Assembly: GCF_014698795.1 (NCBI RefSeq)
Contig: NZ_JACJTR010000021.1
Span: forward strand, 62,001-126,000
Direction: 5' to 3'
DNA: 64,000 nt
DNA from: Nostoc sp. FACHB-892
GTDB taxonomy: Bacteria > Cyanobacteriota > Cyanobacteriia > Cyanobacteriales > Nostocaceae
In this document: positions 37,125-45,678 of the stretch, piece after piece
Layout of the letters: each line of letters begins with the position of its first letter
Numbering within the stretch: the first letter of the stretch is position 1
Position numbers and translations under genes: made by a program
The notes under the pieces: generated by a model
Database searches by the model: none
What the model saw: the letters and a program-made list of their open reading frames with translations, nothing else
What the model was told of the DNA's origin: nothing

Positions 37125-37391
37125 TCAAGCCGCTTCTCGCAGTTGTGGTTGTGACGGCACACTCACTTCAGGAAATGAAAGCGAGAGTTGTTCGGCTTGA
37201 GGGACTGCGGCTTGCTGCAAAACTTGAACTTCGATATTCACACTTACTAAATAACTGCCTGTATCAGCACCAACCGCTTCAGCAATTAATTTAGCAATGT
37301 CTGGGCGTTTGGCAGTCAGTGGGTCACGTAAAATACACCGATCCCATTCATGCTTGGCAGTCGGATTGAGGTTGAGAATGTAATGCTTCAT
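37125..37391 (-). CDS. hypothetical protein, 88 aa
   Basis: MKHYILNLNPTAKHEWDRCI at the start, an amphipathic helix (RPDIAKLIAEAVGADTGSYL) and a Pro/Gln-rich tail ending QPQLREAA. No known family. Tandem ATGATG start (37394/37391) with AAGGG about ten bases upstream in the shared leader. The frame extends to 37448, but that part is leader sequence. It runs in the same direction as the 123-residue gene and has a related leader, so the two may form one cassette family. Confidence 0.6.
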   Translation of the reverse strand: MKHYILNLNPTAKHEWDRCILRDPLTAKRPDIAKLIAEAVGADTGSYLVSVNIEVQVLQQAAVPQAEQLSLSFPEVSVPSQPQLREAA

Positions 37392-37397
37392 CATCGA

Positions 37398-37510
37398 ACT
37401 AACCCTTGAATCCATCTTCCAGAAGGTTTTCACAGAGCCGTTATACATTTCGCTAGGCTTTGTGAACGCTATATCTACTATAGTATATTTGTACTAAAAA
37501 GGCAATGTCT
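37398..37510 (-). promoter_or_regulatory. duplicated leader, copy B
   Basis: Counterpart of 36803-36920. It carries a -10-like TACTATAGT region on the minus strand and the conserved TTCAAGGGTT segment that supplies the ribosome site of the 88-residue gene. Confidence 0.65.
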
Positions 37511-37838
37511 GAGTGAGAAAGTAGGAAATATAGACTAATTTCTCTCCCCCTGCTCCCCTGCCTCCCCTCAACAGCTAACTTTATTAACCGAACTGTATTG
37601 GTGCTACATCCCATTGTTTTATGGGCTGTGTTTTAATCCAAACGCGAAAAATCAAAACGCGATACCTAAGTTGGGCAAAGCCAACGCCACATTTATCTAT
37701 TTTCTTTTTCTCAAATTTGGTAGCGTGTGTAAATCCCCAATCTGCAATTCAAGAAAATCTGCCCATAGGTAAGTTCTAACATCATGGTATTGCAACTAAG
37801 CTTACAAAGTAACGCCTAATTTATATATAAATTGCTAT
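37511..37838. other. intergenic spacer, nothing recognised
   Basis: About 330 bases between the divergent small gene and the CPA1 antiporter. It has a C/T-rich tract near 37545-37570. I see no gene or structured RNA. Confidence 0.5.
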
Positions 37839-39137
37839 ATGGTAGATATCTATATTATTGACCTATTTGTGATTGGTCTACTTCTACTGATAGTCACATT
37901 AGGGTCAGGTTGGATTGCTCGCTTACCTCTTTCTTTTGCTATTATCTACCTACTAGTTGGTATTTTGCTAGGTCCTTACGCCTTTGGGCTGATTCAATTA
38001 CGTCGAGATGAAGTTTTTAATGCCGAACTGCTAGAAAAAATAACAGAACTTGTAGTAATTATTTCTGTGTTTAGCTGCGGTTTAAAAATAGTTCGTCCTT
38101 TAAGATTGGGGGATTGGGGTATTACAGCCCGATTGGTTATATTTTTGATGCCAATTTCCATCTTTGCTCTGGCTGTTGTGGGTAAATTCTTTTTAGGAAT
38201 GAATTGGGGAGAAGCGATTTTATTAGGAGCAATTCTTGCACCTACCGATCCAGTATTAGCATCAGAAGTACAACTTACCGATACAAATGACCAAGATGAG
38301 TTGAGATTTGGTTTAACTTCTGAAGGTGGCTTAAATGATGCTTTAGCTTTTCCCTTCGTTTATTTTGGCATTCATGCATTAAAAGATGACAACTGGGGCA
38401 ACTGGTTTAAAGAGTGGATTGCGGTTGATTTAATTTGGGCGATCGCAGCTGGCATTGTTATGGGAATTGTTGTCGCCAAATCTATAGTTTGGATTGAAAA
38501 AAGAATTCAAAAACGCCGTCGTGCCGATAAGCTAATGGAAGATTTTATTGCTATCAGCACAATTCTACTAACTTATTCCTTAACAGAAATGGTGAATGGC
38601 TATGGATTTTTGGCAGTATTTGTTGCTGGCTTAGTTGTCCAACGCAGTTACAGAAATCCTGAAAAACCGCTAGCACAGTTGGAATTTGTTGAGCAAGTTG
38701 AAAAGCTCCTAGAAGTTGGGACAATTTTAGTATTGGGTTCAATATTATTATTGCAGCCAATCCTTAAGTATGGTATGCAATCTTTATTAGTTATAATTTT
38801 ATTATTATTCATAATCCGACCTGTAGGAGTTTGGATTAGCACAATAGGTAAACGCCCTGTAGAGGCACACCGCCGAACCATGCACCCAGGAACTAGGTGG
38901 TTGTTTGGATGGTTTGGTATTCGCGGCGTAGGCTCTTTATATTATCTTGCCTATGCGTTTGGTAATGGCTTAAAAGGTGAAGCAGCCGAACAAATTGCTT
39001 GGATAACTTACACTACTATTGTGGCTTCTGTGATTATACATGGCATTAGTGCAACTCCATTAATGAAGTGGTATGAGCGCAATATTGTTAATCGGAGAAA
39101 TGCTACTCCTCCTGCCACAATAGATGAATTTGAGTAA
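37839..39137 (+). CDS. CPA1 family cation:proton antiporter (NhaP-like)
   Basis: 432 residues with about 12 membrane segments. The ion-binding motif region AILAPTDPVLASEV lies near residues 136-150, and TSEGGLNDALAFPFVYF, with the S-E-x-x-x-N-D pattern of CPA1 exchangers, near 165-182. It moves Na+ or K+ against H+ across the cytoplasmic or thylakoid membrane. No regulatory tail beyond a short hydrophilic end is present. ATG 37839 follows an AT-rich spacer without a strong ribosome site. Confidence 0.92.
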   Translation: MVDIYIIDLFVIGLLLLIVTLGSGWIARLPLSFAIIYLLVGILLGPYAFGLIQLRRDEVFNAELLEKITELVVIISVFSCGLKIVRPLRLGDWGITARLVIFLMPISIFALAVVGKFFLGMNWGEAILLGAILAPTDPVLASEVQLTDTNDQDELRFGLTSEGGLNDALAFPFVYFGIHALKDDNWGNWFKEWIAVDLIWAIAAGIVMGIVVAKSIVWIEKRIQKRRRADKLMEDFIAISTILLTYSLTEMVNGYGFLAVFVAGLVVQRSYRNPEKPLAQLEFVEQVEKLLEVGTILVLGSILLLQPILKYGMQSLLVIILLLFIIRPVGVWISTIGKRPVEAHRRTMHPGTRWLFGWFGIRGVGSLYYLAYAFGNGLKGEAAEQIAWITYTTIVASVIIHGISATPLMKWYERNIVNRRNATPPATIDEFE

Positions 39138-39151
39138 AAGCAATTTTTGTT

Positions 39152-39230
39152 TGTAGGGTGTGGCATATCAAAGCTTAACGTACTTTAAGTTTTTAGTGGT
39201 GCCGTACTCTCAGCGATAACACACCCTACA
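39152..39230. repeat. 79-bp MITE-like element
   Basis: TGTAGGGTGTG at 39152-39162 and the exact reverse complement CACACCCTACA at 39220-39230. It lies just after the CPA1 antiporter gene and has no coding capacity. Confidence 0.7.
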
Positions 39231-39327
39231 ATTTAATCTTCTAAACCTAACTTAAAACCGGACAGAGGCTTTGAATATTACTCCCATTCCCTACAAGAGA
39301 GGGGGTTAAGAGTTAGGTCTATATTTC

Positions 39328-39717
39328 CTATTTACCTGTCACCTTTTCAATAACTTCTTTCGCTTTCTCACCAAAAGTTTCTGGGGGATTTTGTGCTTGT
39401 TCAGCCTTCAAATTCCTTTCGTAAGTCTTCTCTAGAGTAGTAAGATTTTTTGAATCTTTTATTGCTTGCTCATAAGCTTCTTGTCGTTCTTCTTCTTGAA
39501 TACCAATACCTGGGTCAAATTCGTTAGCACGATTAATTTTTTCTTCAGAATTTGGTTTATACTCTGGGGGTATTAGCTTTAATTCTTCAAGAGTAGTTGC
39601 ATAACTAGCTTGCTGAACGAAAATGAAAGAACCTGACAAGCTAATGAAAATAATTAAACCAATAACCAAACAGCTTGAACGTAATACTTGTTTTAAAGTT
39701 AATAGAATTTTTTGCAC
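39328..39717 (-). CDS. exported small hypothetical protein, 129 aa
   Basis: A GTG start (39717) with an excellent ribosome site AGGAGG eight bases upstream. Residues 1-40 form a signal peptide (SCLVIGLIIFISLSGSFIF, cleavage likely after QQASYA). The mature part is charged and helical (EERQEAYEQAIKDSKNLTTL), ending EKAKEVIEKVTGK. No domain recognised; it could be a periplasmic or lumenal stress-type protein, but this is only a guess from composition. Confidence 0.75.
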   Translation of the reverse strand: MQKILLTLKQVLRSSCLVIGLIIFISLSGSFIFVQQASYATTLEELKLIPPEYKPNSEEKINRANEFDPGIGIQEEERQEAYEQAIKDSKNLTTLEKTYERNLKAEQAQNPPETFGEKAKEVIEKVTGK

Positions 39718-39852
39718 GAAAAACTCCTCCTGTTGTTCTGTTATAAGCCTTGGTTATGTATAAATATATTCAATACTTCAGGCTCACAGGCATCCTAAAT
39801 GTTTAGGTACAGTTTTTACTTCTACCGCAAGGTATATTAATTTTCACATCTA

Positions 39853-39880
39853 GTAGGGGCGTACATTTGTACGCCCCTAC
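39853..39880. repeat. perfect 13-bp palindrome with 2-base loop
   Basis: GTAGGGGCGTACA and its reverse complement separated by TT. It is one of the common extragenic palindromes of Nostoc; it may also serve as terminator between the flanking genes. Confidence 0.7.
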
Positions 39881-39949
39881 CTATGTATCTTAATATTTCG
39901 TAAAATCGGATAGAATTCTTACCAGTGTGCCTAACCTAAGCGTATTAAC

Positions 39950-41056
39950 CTATAACCAACTGTGATTAACTTTAATTCCTCGGCTTTGCATTACTTCTTC
40001 AAATAAATCTGTTGGAAGTGCTTCTTCCACAGTAAAAACACCTGGTTTTTTAAGTTTACCTTCTAGCAATAATTGAGCAATACTACCTGTGCCGCAACCA
40101 GAAGCCACTGCTGTATTTTCATGCACTACAGTTGAACAATAAACGGCGGTTTCACCATCTTTTTGCCCTGTAACTTCTGAACGAACTGCTACACCAATCC
40201 CAGTAAAGTTATTAGTGACATCTGTCATTGAATGGCTGACATGAGACAGAAATTCAATCATGTAACGACGCTGCATTAACCACTTGGGAAAAATATGTGC
40301 CGCAATCCAGGTTAGGTGATTGTAAAAATCGGGAACAGAGCCAAACTTAGTAATTACAGTTTTTACTGATGGGAAAGCTTTGGGCAGTGTAAAGGTTTCT
40401 GGCATATCAAACCAGTAAACTCCGGTGCGTCCATAGGGAGGTGGAAAATCAACTAATTCTCTTTCACTATAAGGCTTGATTATCTTCCATTTTCCATCTA
40501 TCCAAGTCTCAAAAGGATACTGCAACCCAAGAAAAGTTGTCCGCATCACTGTAATGCCAGCACCGCCAGAACCCGAAACTAAATAACTTAAATGGATCTT
40601 TTCTGGTTTATCAAATTGTTCAACACCTTGACGCACCATGCTGTTAGAAATACCAGGAAAAATGCCAGTATTAATAATTGCTGTCACACCAGCAGCAGCA
40701 GCTTGTTCATTATAATTGAGAGCTTTGCTGGTATAAGAACGATGATCGCTGACATCTACATAATTAACGCCTTGAGCAATACAGGTTTCAAGAACATTAG
40801 TATCTCGATAGTGAAATGGGCCAGCACAATGGATGACTAAGTTAGAGTTTGCGATCGCATCTTGCAACTTGTCAACTTCTGCCAAATCCAACACCAAAAA
40901 CTCAACTTGTCCTCCTGAAGACAAGCTAACAGCCTTCCCAAACTCCGCAGAACGTCCAGTAATCGTAATTTGAGCTTGCGTATGGGTAGCGAGATCATGA
41001 GCAACACTGCTACCAATCCGCCCTCGTCCACCTAGAATTAAAACGCTGTCTGTCAT
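39950..41056 (-). CDS. saccharopine dehydrogenase-like NAD(P)-binding protein
   Basis: 368 residues. The Rossmann motif ILGGRGRIGSSVAHDLA is at residues 7-23, followed by VIHCAGPFHYRDTNVLETCI and NYVDVSDHRSYTSKALNY, the usual features of the saccharopine dehydrogenase NADP-binding family. The C-terminal half (SYLVSGSGGAGITVMRTTFL; YGRTGVYWFDMPET) is the family-specific catalytic part. The reaction is not predictable; lysine-pathway saccharopine dehydrogenase is unlikely in cyanobacteria. Confidence 0.82.
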   Translation of the reverse strand: MTDSVLILGGRGRIGSSVAHDLATHTQAQITITGRSAEFGKAVSLSSGGQVEFLVLDLAEVDKLQDAIANSNLVIHCAGPFHYRDTNVLETCIAQGVNYVDVSDHRSYTSKALNYNEQAAAAGVTAIINTGIFPGISNSMVRQGVEQFDKPEKIHLSYLVSGSGGAGITVMRTTFLGLQYPFETWIDGKWKIIKPYSERELVDFPPPYGRTGVYWFDMPETFTLPKAFPSVKTVITKFGSVPDFYNHLTWIAAHIFPKWLMQRRYMIEFLSHVSHSMTDVTNNFTGIGVAVRSEVTGQKDGETAVYCSTVVHENTAVASGCGTGSIAQLLLEGKLKKPGVFTVEEALPTDLFEEVMQSRGIKVNHSWL

Positions 41057-41253
41057 TACTCCAGATTCGCAACACTAACCTTATTTCATCAGTTTTGTGT
41101 CCTGTTTGCCATCGGTTATAAGTATGACTTGCCTTTACAATCAAGGCAGAGTTTTTAATTAAAGTTAAATTGCTCCCCGTACTAACCTGTATTCATTGTT
41201 GATCTGCTAATATGCCAATGATGTCATCAGCCTACTGCAAAGGAACAGCAAGT

Positions 41254-41991
41254 ATGGAGCAGACAGGCCCAAATTTCTATGATGATGAGGCGGTTTTTGC
41301 AACCTATATGCGCCATCGTCAACGTATAGATACACCGAATGATACCCTTGAAAAGCCAGTGATGATGGATCTGATTCGACCCATTACTGGTAAACATATC
41401 CTCGATTTAGGATGTGGCGATGCGGCAATTGGGCGAGAACTCTTTGATCGCGGCGCTGCGAGCTACACTGGTATCGAAGGCTCACACAAGATGGCTGCCG
41501 TCGCAACCAAAACACTTGCTGATACGAATGGTCAGATCATTGAGCAGACGATTGAGAATTGGATATATCCACAGGCAGCATTTGATTTAGTTATTGCGCG
41601 ACTCTCTCTGCATTATGTCGCTGATTTAGCACCAATTTGCACCCAGATATTCCACACACTCACACCTGGGGGACTGTTTGTTTTTTCGGTCGAGCATCCT
41701 GTAATTACTTCTTCTGACGCTGGATGGACTTCTGGGACGCTCCGCCAAGATTGGATTATCGATAACTATTTTACGACTGGACTGCGAGTTACGGATTGGC
41801 TCGGTGGCACGGTGCAAAAGTATCACCGCACGGTGGAAGACTATTTTCATCTCCTCAATGCAGCTGGATTTATCATTGAGGATTTGCGTGAAGCGTGTCC
41901 GCAACGCGAACACTTTCAAGACGTGCAAATCTATGAGCGACGAAAGCGTATTCCTCTGTTTTTGATATTCGCAGCACGTAAGCCTGGATAG
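41254..41991 (+). CDS. class I SAM-dependent methyltransferase
   Basis: 245 residues from ATG 41254, with AAAGGA about ten bases upstream; ATGs at 41212-41221 are in frame but poorly placed. Motif I ILDLGCGDAAIGREL is near residue 49, the acidic GIEGSHKM loop follows, and FDLVIARLSLHYVADLA forms motif IV/post-I. The C-terminal region is typical of Methyltransf_11-like small-molecule enzymes. Base composition is slightly GC-richer than the neighbours. Substrate unknown. Confidence 0.85.
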   Translation: MEQTGPNFYDDEAVFATYMRHRQRIDTPNDTLEKPVMMDLIRPITGKHILDLGCGDAAIGRELFDRGAASYTGIEGSHKMAAVATKTLADTNGQIIEQTIENWIYPQAAFDLVIARLSLHYVADLAPICTQIFHTLTPGGLFVFSVEHPVITSSDAGWTSGTLRQDWIIDNYFTTGLRVTDWLGGTVQKYHRTVEDYFHLLNAAGFIIEDLREACPQREHFQDVQIYERRKRIPLFLIFAARKPG

Positions 41992-42009
41992 CACAAGCGC
42001 ATCTAATTT

Positions 42010-43518
42010 TTAGGCTTCAATTTGCCTAACTACCGTCAGCGCCGAATAACTCACCCCAGCCGTACCTTCGCCGGGATGGGTGGAGTCACCAACTAACCAC
42101 AAATTTTGGATGGGTGTACGATTGGCGAATCCAAAGGGGCCAAAGGTAGGAATTCTTTGACCAATACCGCCAACTATACCGCGATCGCGAGCTGTGAAAT
42201 GGGCAAAAGTGCGCGGTGTTGCCGCTTCTTGATAAATAATCGTTTCTGGTTTGAGATAAAAGTATTGAGCAAGACGAGCGATCGCTTCTTGGGTAAACTT
42301 TTCTTTTAGTTTTTCATAATCTTCAGTCTCCCACCACTGTGCAGGATCGACAAATGAAGAAGCAATAATTGTCGCTTTCCCCTCTGGTGCGCGGCCATCT
42401 CCAGGATGACTGACGGAAACAAATAAGGAATTATTCTCGCCAATGGGGCCATTGACATCGTACAGAAATTGCAGGTGCGGAGGGCATTCAGGCGGAATCG
42501 CGCTGGCATCTACACCCAAATAAACTACAAATGCGCCCGATGCTTGGGGCAGTTTTTCCACCCGATTTTTATATCCAGATGGTGCTTGTTCTCCCAATAA
42601 CTGCACCAAGTTTTGCACGGTGACATTGCTAACTATGTGGTCAGCAGCTTCTGTCCAGACTTCGCCAGTTTTCTGATTTCTAATGACTACAGCAGTAGCT
42701 TTGCCGTTTTCTACTTTGATTTGTTCTACAGTGTGGCGCATCAACAACTTGCCGCCATCTCTTTCTAAGGATTGTACCAAGCGATCGCTTAATACTTGCA
42801 TACTTCCCTGGAGGTGAAACAATCCTTGGGGCAGTTGGGATACACTCAACGCTGTGGCTGCATAAAGTAATGCTGTCTGTTCTGCATCCACCTGGGAGTA
42901 GAGCTTCAATTGCAAATCTAAAAAAGTTCTCAGTCTTTGGTCATTTCCCAATCCACATAACCGTAAAGCATCTCCTACCGTAAACAAAGTGAAGGGGACG
43001 GTAATTAATGTACTGGGACGCACCGCTTGCGCTAGTTGCCACAAATCCCATAAATTACGTGGTGGTAGCACCGGGTCGCGTCCTTGAAATTCCCAACTGG
43101 CATCAAACAAAGTTGCCATCAATTGCCAGAATGGTTCGCTACCAGGAAACTGTTTTTGTCGTTCCTCTTGCCATTTCTCTTGGTCGCGCCAGACATTAAT
43201 CGGTGTGCTTTCCCCAGGTAAATAGACCGCACAAGCCGGATCACAAGGCGTTGCTTGTGGCAAATCTATTTCTAATTCTGAGAAAATGCGGTGGTGAATT
43301 CCCCCTGGTTCCAACCCCGCCACCTGAGTTGCGCCCACATCAAAGGTAAATCCCTGGCGTTTAAATGTTGAAGCACAGCCTCCGGGGACGAGAGCCTGAT
43401 CCAAAATTAAGACGCTGTAACCTCTATGAGCTAATAATGCTCCAGCAGTCAGTCCACCTATTCCCGCACCGATAACAACAACATGAGAGTTACTTTTGTC
43501 AAGAGAAATGCTGGACAT
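42010..43518 (-). CDS. crtD: C-3',4' desaturase CrtD-like carotenoid oxidoreductase
   Basis: 502 residues. The FAD-binding motif VVVIGAGIGGLTAGALLAHRG sits at residues 13-33, and the C-terminal dinucleotide motif NLWLVGDSTHPGEGTAGVSYSA is the phytoene desaturase/CrtISO signature. Length and motif spacing fit the cyanobacterial CrtD group, which introduces the 3',4' double bond during myxoxanthophyll synthesis. It could instead be another CrtISO-type member; the call rests on overall similarity. The gene is single and flanked by a repeat upstream. Confidence 0.75.
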   Translation of the reverse strand: MSSISLDKSNSHVVVIGAGIGGLTAGALLAHRGYSVLILDQALVPGGCASTFKRQGFTFDVGATQVAGLEPGGIHHRIFSELEIDLPQATPCDPACAVYLPGESTPINVWRDQEKWQEERQKQFPGSEPFWQLMATLFDASWEFQGRDPVLPPRNLWDLWQLAQAVRPSTLITVPFTLFTVGDALRLCGLGNDQRLRTFLDLQLKLYSQVDAEQTALLYAATALSVSQLPQGLFHLQGSMQVLSDRLVQSLERDGGKLLMRHTVEQIKVENGKATAVVIRNQKTGEVWTEAADHIVSNVTVQNLVQLLGEQAPSGYKNRVEKLPQASGAFVVYLGVDASAIPPECPPHLQFLYDVNGPIGENNSLFVSVSHPGDGRAPEGKATIIASSFVDPAQWWETEDYEKLKEKFTQEAIARLAQYFYLKPETIIYQEAATPRTFAHFTARDRGIVGGIGQRIPTFGPFGFANRTPIQNLWLVGDSTHPGEGTAGVSYSALTVVRQIEA

Positions 43519-43842
43519 CGATTAGTTTCTTTAAATTTCTTAATATTCTTACTCATAATTTTACCTTAATCTCTAAGTTGAATGGGATCCGATTTCTCAG
43601 TTGAGACAATACAGACCTAACCCCCAACCCCTTCCCTATAAGGGAAGGGGAGTAAGATTCAAAGCCTCTCTCTTAAAAGGAGAGAGGTCAAAGTCTATTG
43701 CATACAAACGAGAAGCGCTATATTATCCACGCGGTATAAGAGCATAACTGAGGCATCAGCTGAGATAGAAGCATTTTCAATTGCCGATTCAACGTTTTAG
43801 CTTTAACGTGGAACTGCTAACTATATATATTGAGGAGCAATC
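43519..43842. other. intergenic spacer with dispersed repeat
   Basis: Holds repeat copy 5 (43609-43701) and about 140 bases of possible promoter DNA for the phosphotransferase-like gene. No gene seen. Confidence 0.5.
43609..43701. repeat. dispersed CT/GA-rich repeat (copy 5)
   Basis: ACAGACCTAACCCCCAACCC, TTCCCTATAAGGGAA hairpin, GGAGTAAGATTCAAAGCC and GAGAGAGGTCAAAG. Best partner of 36255-36336. Confidence 0.8.
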
Positions 43843-44469
43843 ATGGGGCAGACACAGGAGCTAGGACAGATTATCATCCTGAATGGTGCCCCACGATCAG
43901 GGAAGTCGAGCATTGTCGCAGTTATCCAGGAGACATTTGATGGTCTTTGGATGAACTTGGGTGTCGATAGGTTTATGCAAATGACTCCCCCACGATACCT
44001 GCCTGGGATCGGTCTGCGGCCAGGGGGAGAACGCCAGGACATCGAACCTCTTGTTCCTATTCTGTACAGCGCCATGTATGAGTCCATCGCCGCCCACAGC
44101 CGCTTGGGTCTGAATGTCGTGGTTGATGTTGGACACCATGATGCCTACGCAATCCCACGGGGCATTTTAGCCGATAGTGCGCGGCGTTTGAACGGATTGC
44201 CGGTCTTGTTTGTAGGCGTTTGTTGCCCCATTGAAACCATTATGGAACGGCGACAAAACACAGGGGGGAAAGTGGGAAGTACAGCCGACTCGTTGATGCC
44301 ACATCCGGTTCAGTTATGGCAACGTGAAGTTCACATCCCTGGCATCTATGATCTTGAAGTCGATACCTCGTTGTTAAGCCCAGGTGCGTGTGCAGAGGTG
44401 ATACGTCAGCACCTCGCAAATATTCCAGCATCGTCGGCATTCCAACGACTTGCTGCACACCATATTTAA
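43843..44469 (+). CDS. chloramphenicol phosphotransferase-like P-loop kinase
   Basis: 208 residues. The nucleotide loop GAPRSGKSSI lies at residues 15-24, followed by MNLGVDRFMQMTPPRYLPG (the acidic substrate pocket with the catalytic-type Asp), VVVDVGHHD and GVCCPIETIMERR. This is the order of CPT from Streptomyces venezuelae, which phosphorylates chloramphenicol; homologues may act on other alcohols. Its base composition is clearly GC-richer than the neighbours, which suggests horizontal transfer. It runs directly into a 21-bp tandem repeat. Confidence 0.82.
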   Translation: MGQTQELGQIIILNGAPRSGKSSIVAVIQETFDGLWMNLGVDRFMQMTPPRYLPGIGLRPGGERQDIEPLVPILYSAMYESIAAHSRLGLNVVVDVGHHDAYAIPRGILADSARRLNGLPVLFVGVCCPIETIMERRQNTGGKVGSTADSLMPHPVQLWQREVHIPGIYDLEVDTSLLSPGACAEVIRQHLANIPASSAFQRLAAHHI

Positions 44470-44497
44470 GCTGTACTTATCAATAATTGCAACTGTA

Positions 44498-44734
44498 GCG
44501 GCTCCCGAACTTATGGAAGCGGCTCCCGAACTTATGGGAGCAGCTACCGAACTTATGGAAGCAGCTCCCGAACTTATGGGAGCGGTTCCCGAACTTATGG
44601 GAGCGGTTCCCGAACTTATGGGAGCGGCTCCCGAACTTATGGGAGCGGTTCCCGAACTTATGGGAGCGGCTCCCGAACTTATGGGAGCGGTTCCCGAACT
44701 TATGGGAGCGGTTCCCGGACTTATGGGAGCGGTC
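44498..44734 (+). repeat. 21-bp tandem repeat, about 11 copies
   Basis: Units are variants of GCGGCTCCCGAACTTATGGGA; GCGGTT replaces GCGGCT in several, and the third copy has TACC. Each unit junction forms a small palindrome GGGAGC-G-GCTCCC. Because 21 is divisible by three the tract is open in frame and could encode (A-A/V-P-E-L-M-G)n from a TTG at 44450, but there is no ribosome site and the start lies in the preceding gene. I treat it as a repeat. Confidence 0.92.
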
Positions 44735-44774
44735 TAACTCATGACCGGAGTGGTCTCAATACAGTTCGGTTAAG

Positions 44775-44815
44775 ATCCCCCCGCCTACGGCGACCCCCTT
44801 TTTAAGGGGGTAAAT
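44775..44815. repeat. CCCCC/GGGGG hairpin repeat
   Basis: GATCCCCCCGCC followed by a CCCCCTT-TTT-AAGGGGG hairpin (44796-44812). It truncates the downstream copper-protein remnant on the minus strand. Confidence 0.6.
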
Positions 44816-44819
44816 AGAA

Positions 44820-44935
44820 GGAAGAGCAGCCAAATGGCTACAAGATTGGGCACAGCGTTTACAGTGATCATTATCGTGTTTTTCACATTCACTGGCACAG
44901 CGATCGCAAGCTTCTGCACAATTTTGCACATTTGA
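44820..44935 (-). pseudogene. remnant of a Cys-rich four-helix-bundle copper-binding protein (DUF326-like)
   Basis: On the minus strand the frame reads NCAEACDRCASECEKHDND followed by HCKRCAQSCSHLAALP. Such spaced Cys pairs and triplets are typical of DUF326/Csp-like copper-storage proteins. There is no start codon in frame: upstream the frame reaches a stop (TAA) within about 60 bases. Downstream it runs into repeat sequence. Only one or two of the usual four helices remain, so it is a fragment. Confidence 0.75.
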
Positions 44936-44961
44936 GCATGGAGAATCGTTTTCAAGTAAAA

Positions 44962-44983
44962 AAGGATTTAGAAGAAAATCCTT
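44962..44983. terminator. hairpin with flanking T/A runs
   Basis: AAGGATTT-AGAAGA-AAATCCTT; a T run follows on either strand, so it could work as a bidirectional Rho-independent terminator before hicB. Confidence 0.55.
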
Positions 44984-45047
44984 CTTTTAAATTTGTGGGT
45001 TGCATCAGCGATAATTGCCCGCAGCTACTCAATTACTCTAAAATTAG

Positions 45048-45290
45048 ATGACCTCACCAAACAACAACCTCCAGATGACCAGAGAATTTAACGTCATTAT
45101 AGAACGCGACTCTGAGGGTTATTTTGTTGCCTCCGTGCCTAATCTTGCTGGATGTCACACCCAAGCCAAATCTCTAGACGAACTTATAGAGCGGATTAAA
45201 GAAGCTATTGAACTTTGTTTAGAGGTTGAACAAGAAAACGCTGAAGCATTAGAGTTTATTGGTGTGCAGAGGGTTTCTGTTCAAGTATGA
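45048..45290 (+). CDS. hicB: HicB-like antitoxin
   Basis: 80 residues from ATG 45048; the family usually starts at the internal MTREFNVIIERDSEGYF (ATG 45075). The fold marks are VPNLAGCHTQAKSLDELIER and IKEAIELCLEVE. HicB proteins bind and neutralise the RNase HicA, and this short form lacks the C-terminal DNA-binding domain of long HicB. The stop overlaps the hicA start as ATGA. The antitoxin-first order is common in cyanobacteria. No ribosome site is obvious for either start. Confidence 0.9.
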   Translation: MTSPNNNLQMTREFNVIIERDSEGYFVASVPNLAGCHTQAKSLDELIERIKEAIELCLEVEQENAEALEFIGVQRVSVQV

Positions 45291-45511
45291 GCAAGCTACC
45301 GAGTTTGACTGGACGGGAAGTAATTACAGCTTTAAAAAAAGCAGGTTTTGAGATAGCAAGAATCCGAGGTAGTCACCATTTTTTGATACACAGTGATGGT
45401 CGTCGAACTGTTGTTCCAGTGCATTCTGGTGAAACAATTGGTTCTGGTTTGTTAGCACAGATACTCCGTGACTGTCAGATCAGCCGTGATGAATTCCGGG
45501 AACTATTGTAA
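45287..45511 (+). CDS. hicA: HicA mRNA interferase toxin
   Basis: 74 residues of the dsRBD-like HicA fold: LTGREVITALKKAGFEIARI, then the catalytic-His motif RGSHHFL, TVVPVHSGETIGSGLLAQIL and DEFRELL. HicA cleaves mRNA in stressed or plasmid-free cells; HicB neutralises it. The start codon lies in the ATGA overlap with hicB, so translation is coupled. The gene looks intact. Confidence 0.93.
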   Translation: MSKLPSLTGREVITALKKAGFEIARIRGSHHFLIHSDGRRTVVPVHSGETIGSGLLAQILRDCQISRDEFRELL

Positions 45512-45678
45512 AAATAGGTAAAACTTACCCTTCTGATCTCATGGATTCTCCTATATATGTAGTGTGATATTCCATTTTTTCTTCAACTAGAACTACTACA
45601 ATTACTATTGATGCTAGATAATGGGAAAGCTTTGACATTTTCTTGCTAATCTAGCCCAGGAAACAATAATTAACACTT

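Noticed and set aside
44450..44737. 95-codon frame through the 21-bp repeat as a gene
   Set aside because: It starts with TTG inside the phosphotransferase-like gene without a ribosome site, and a 21-bp array lacking stops is open in any frame by construction.
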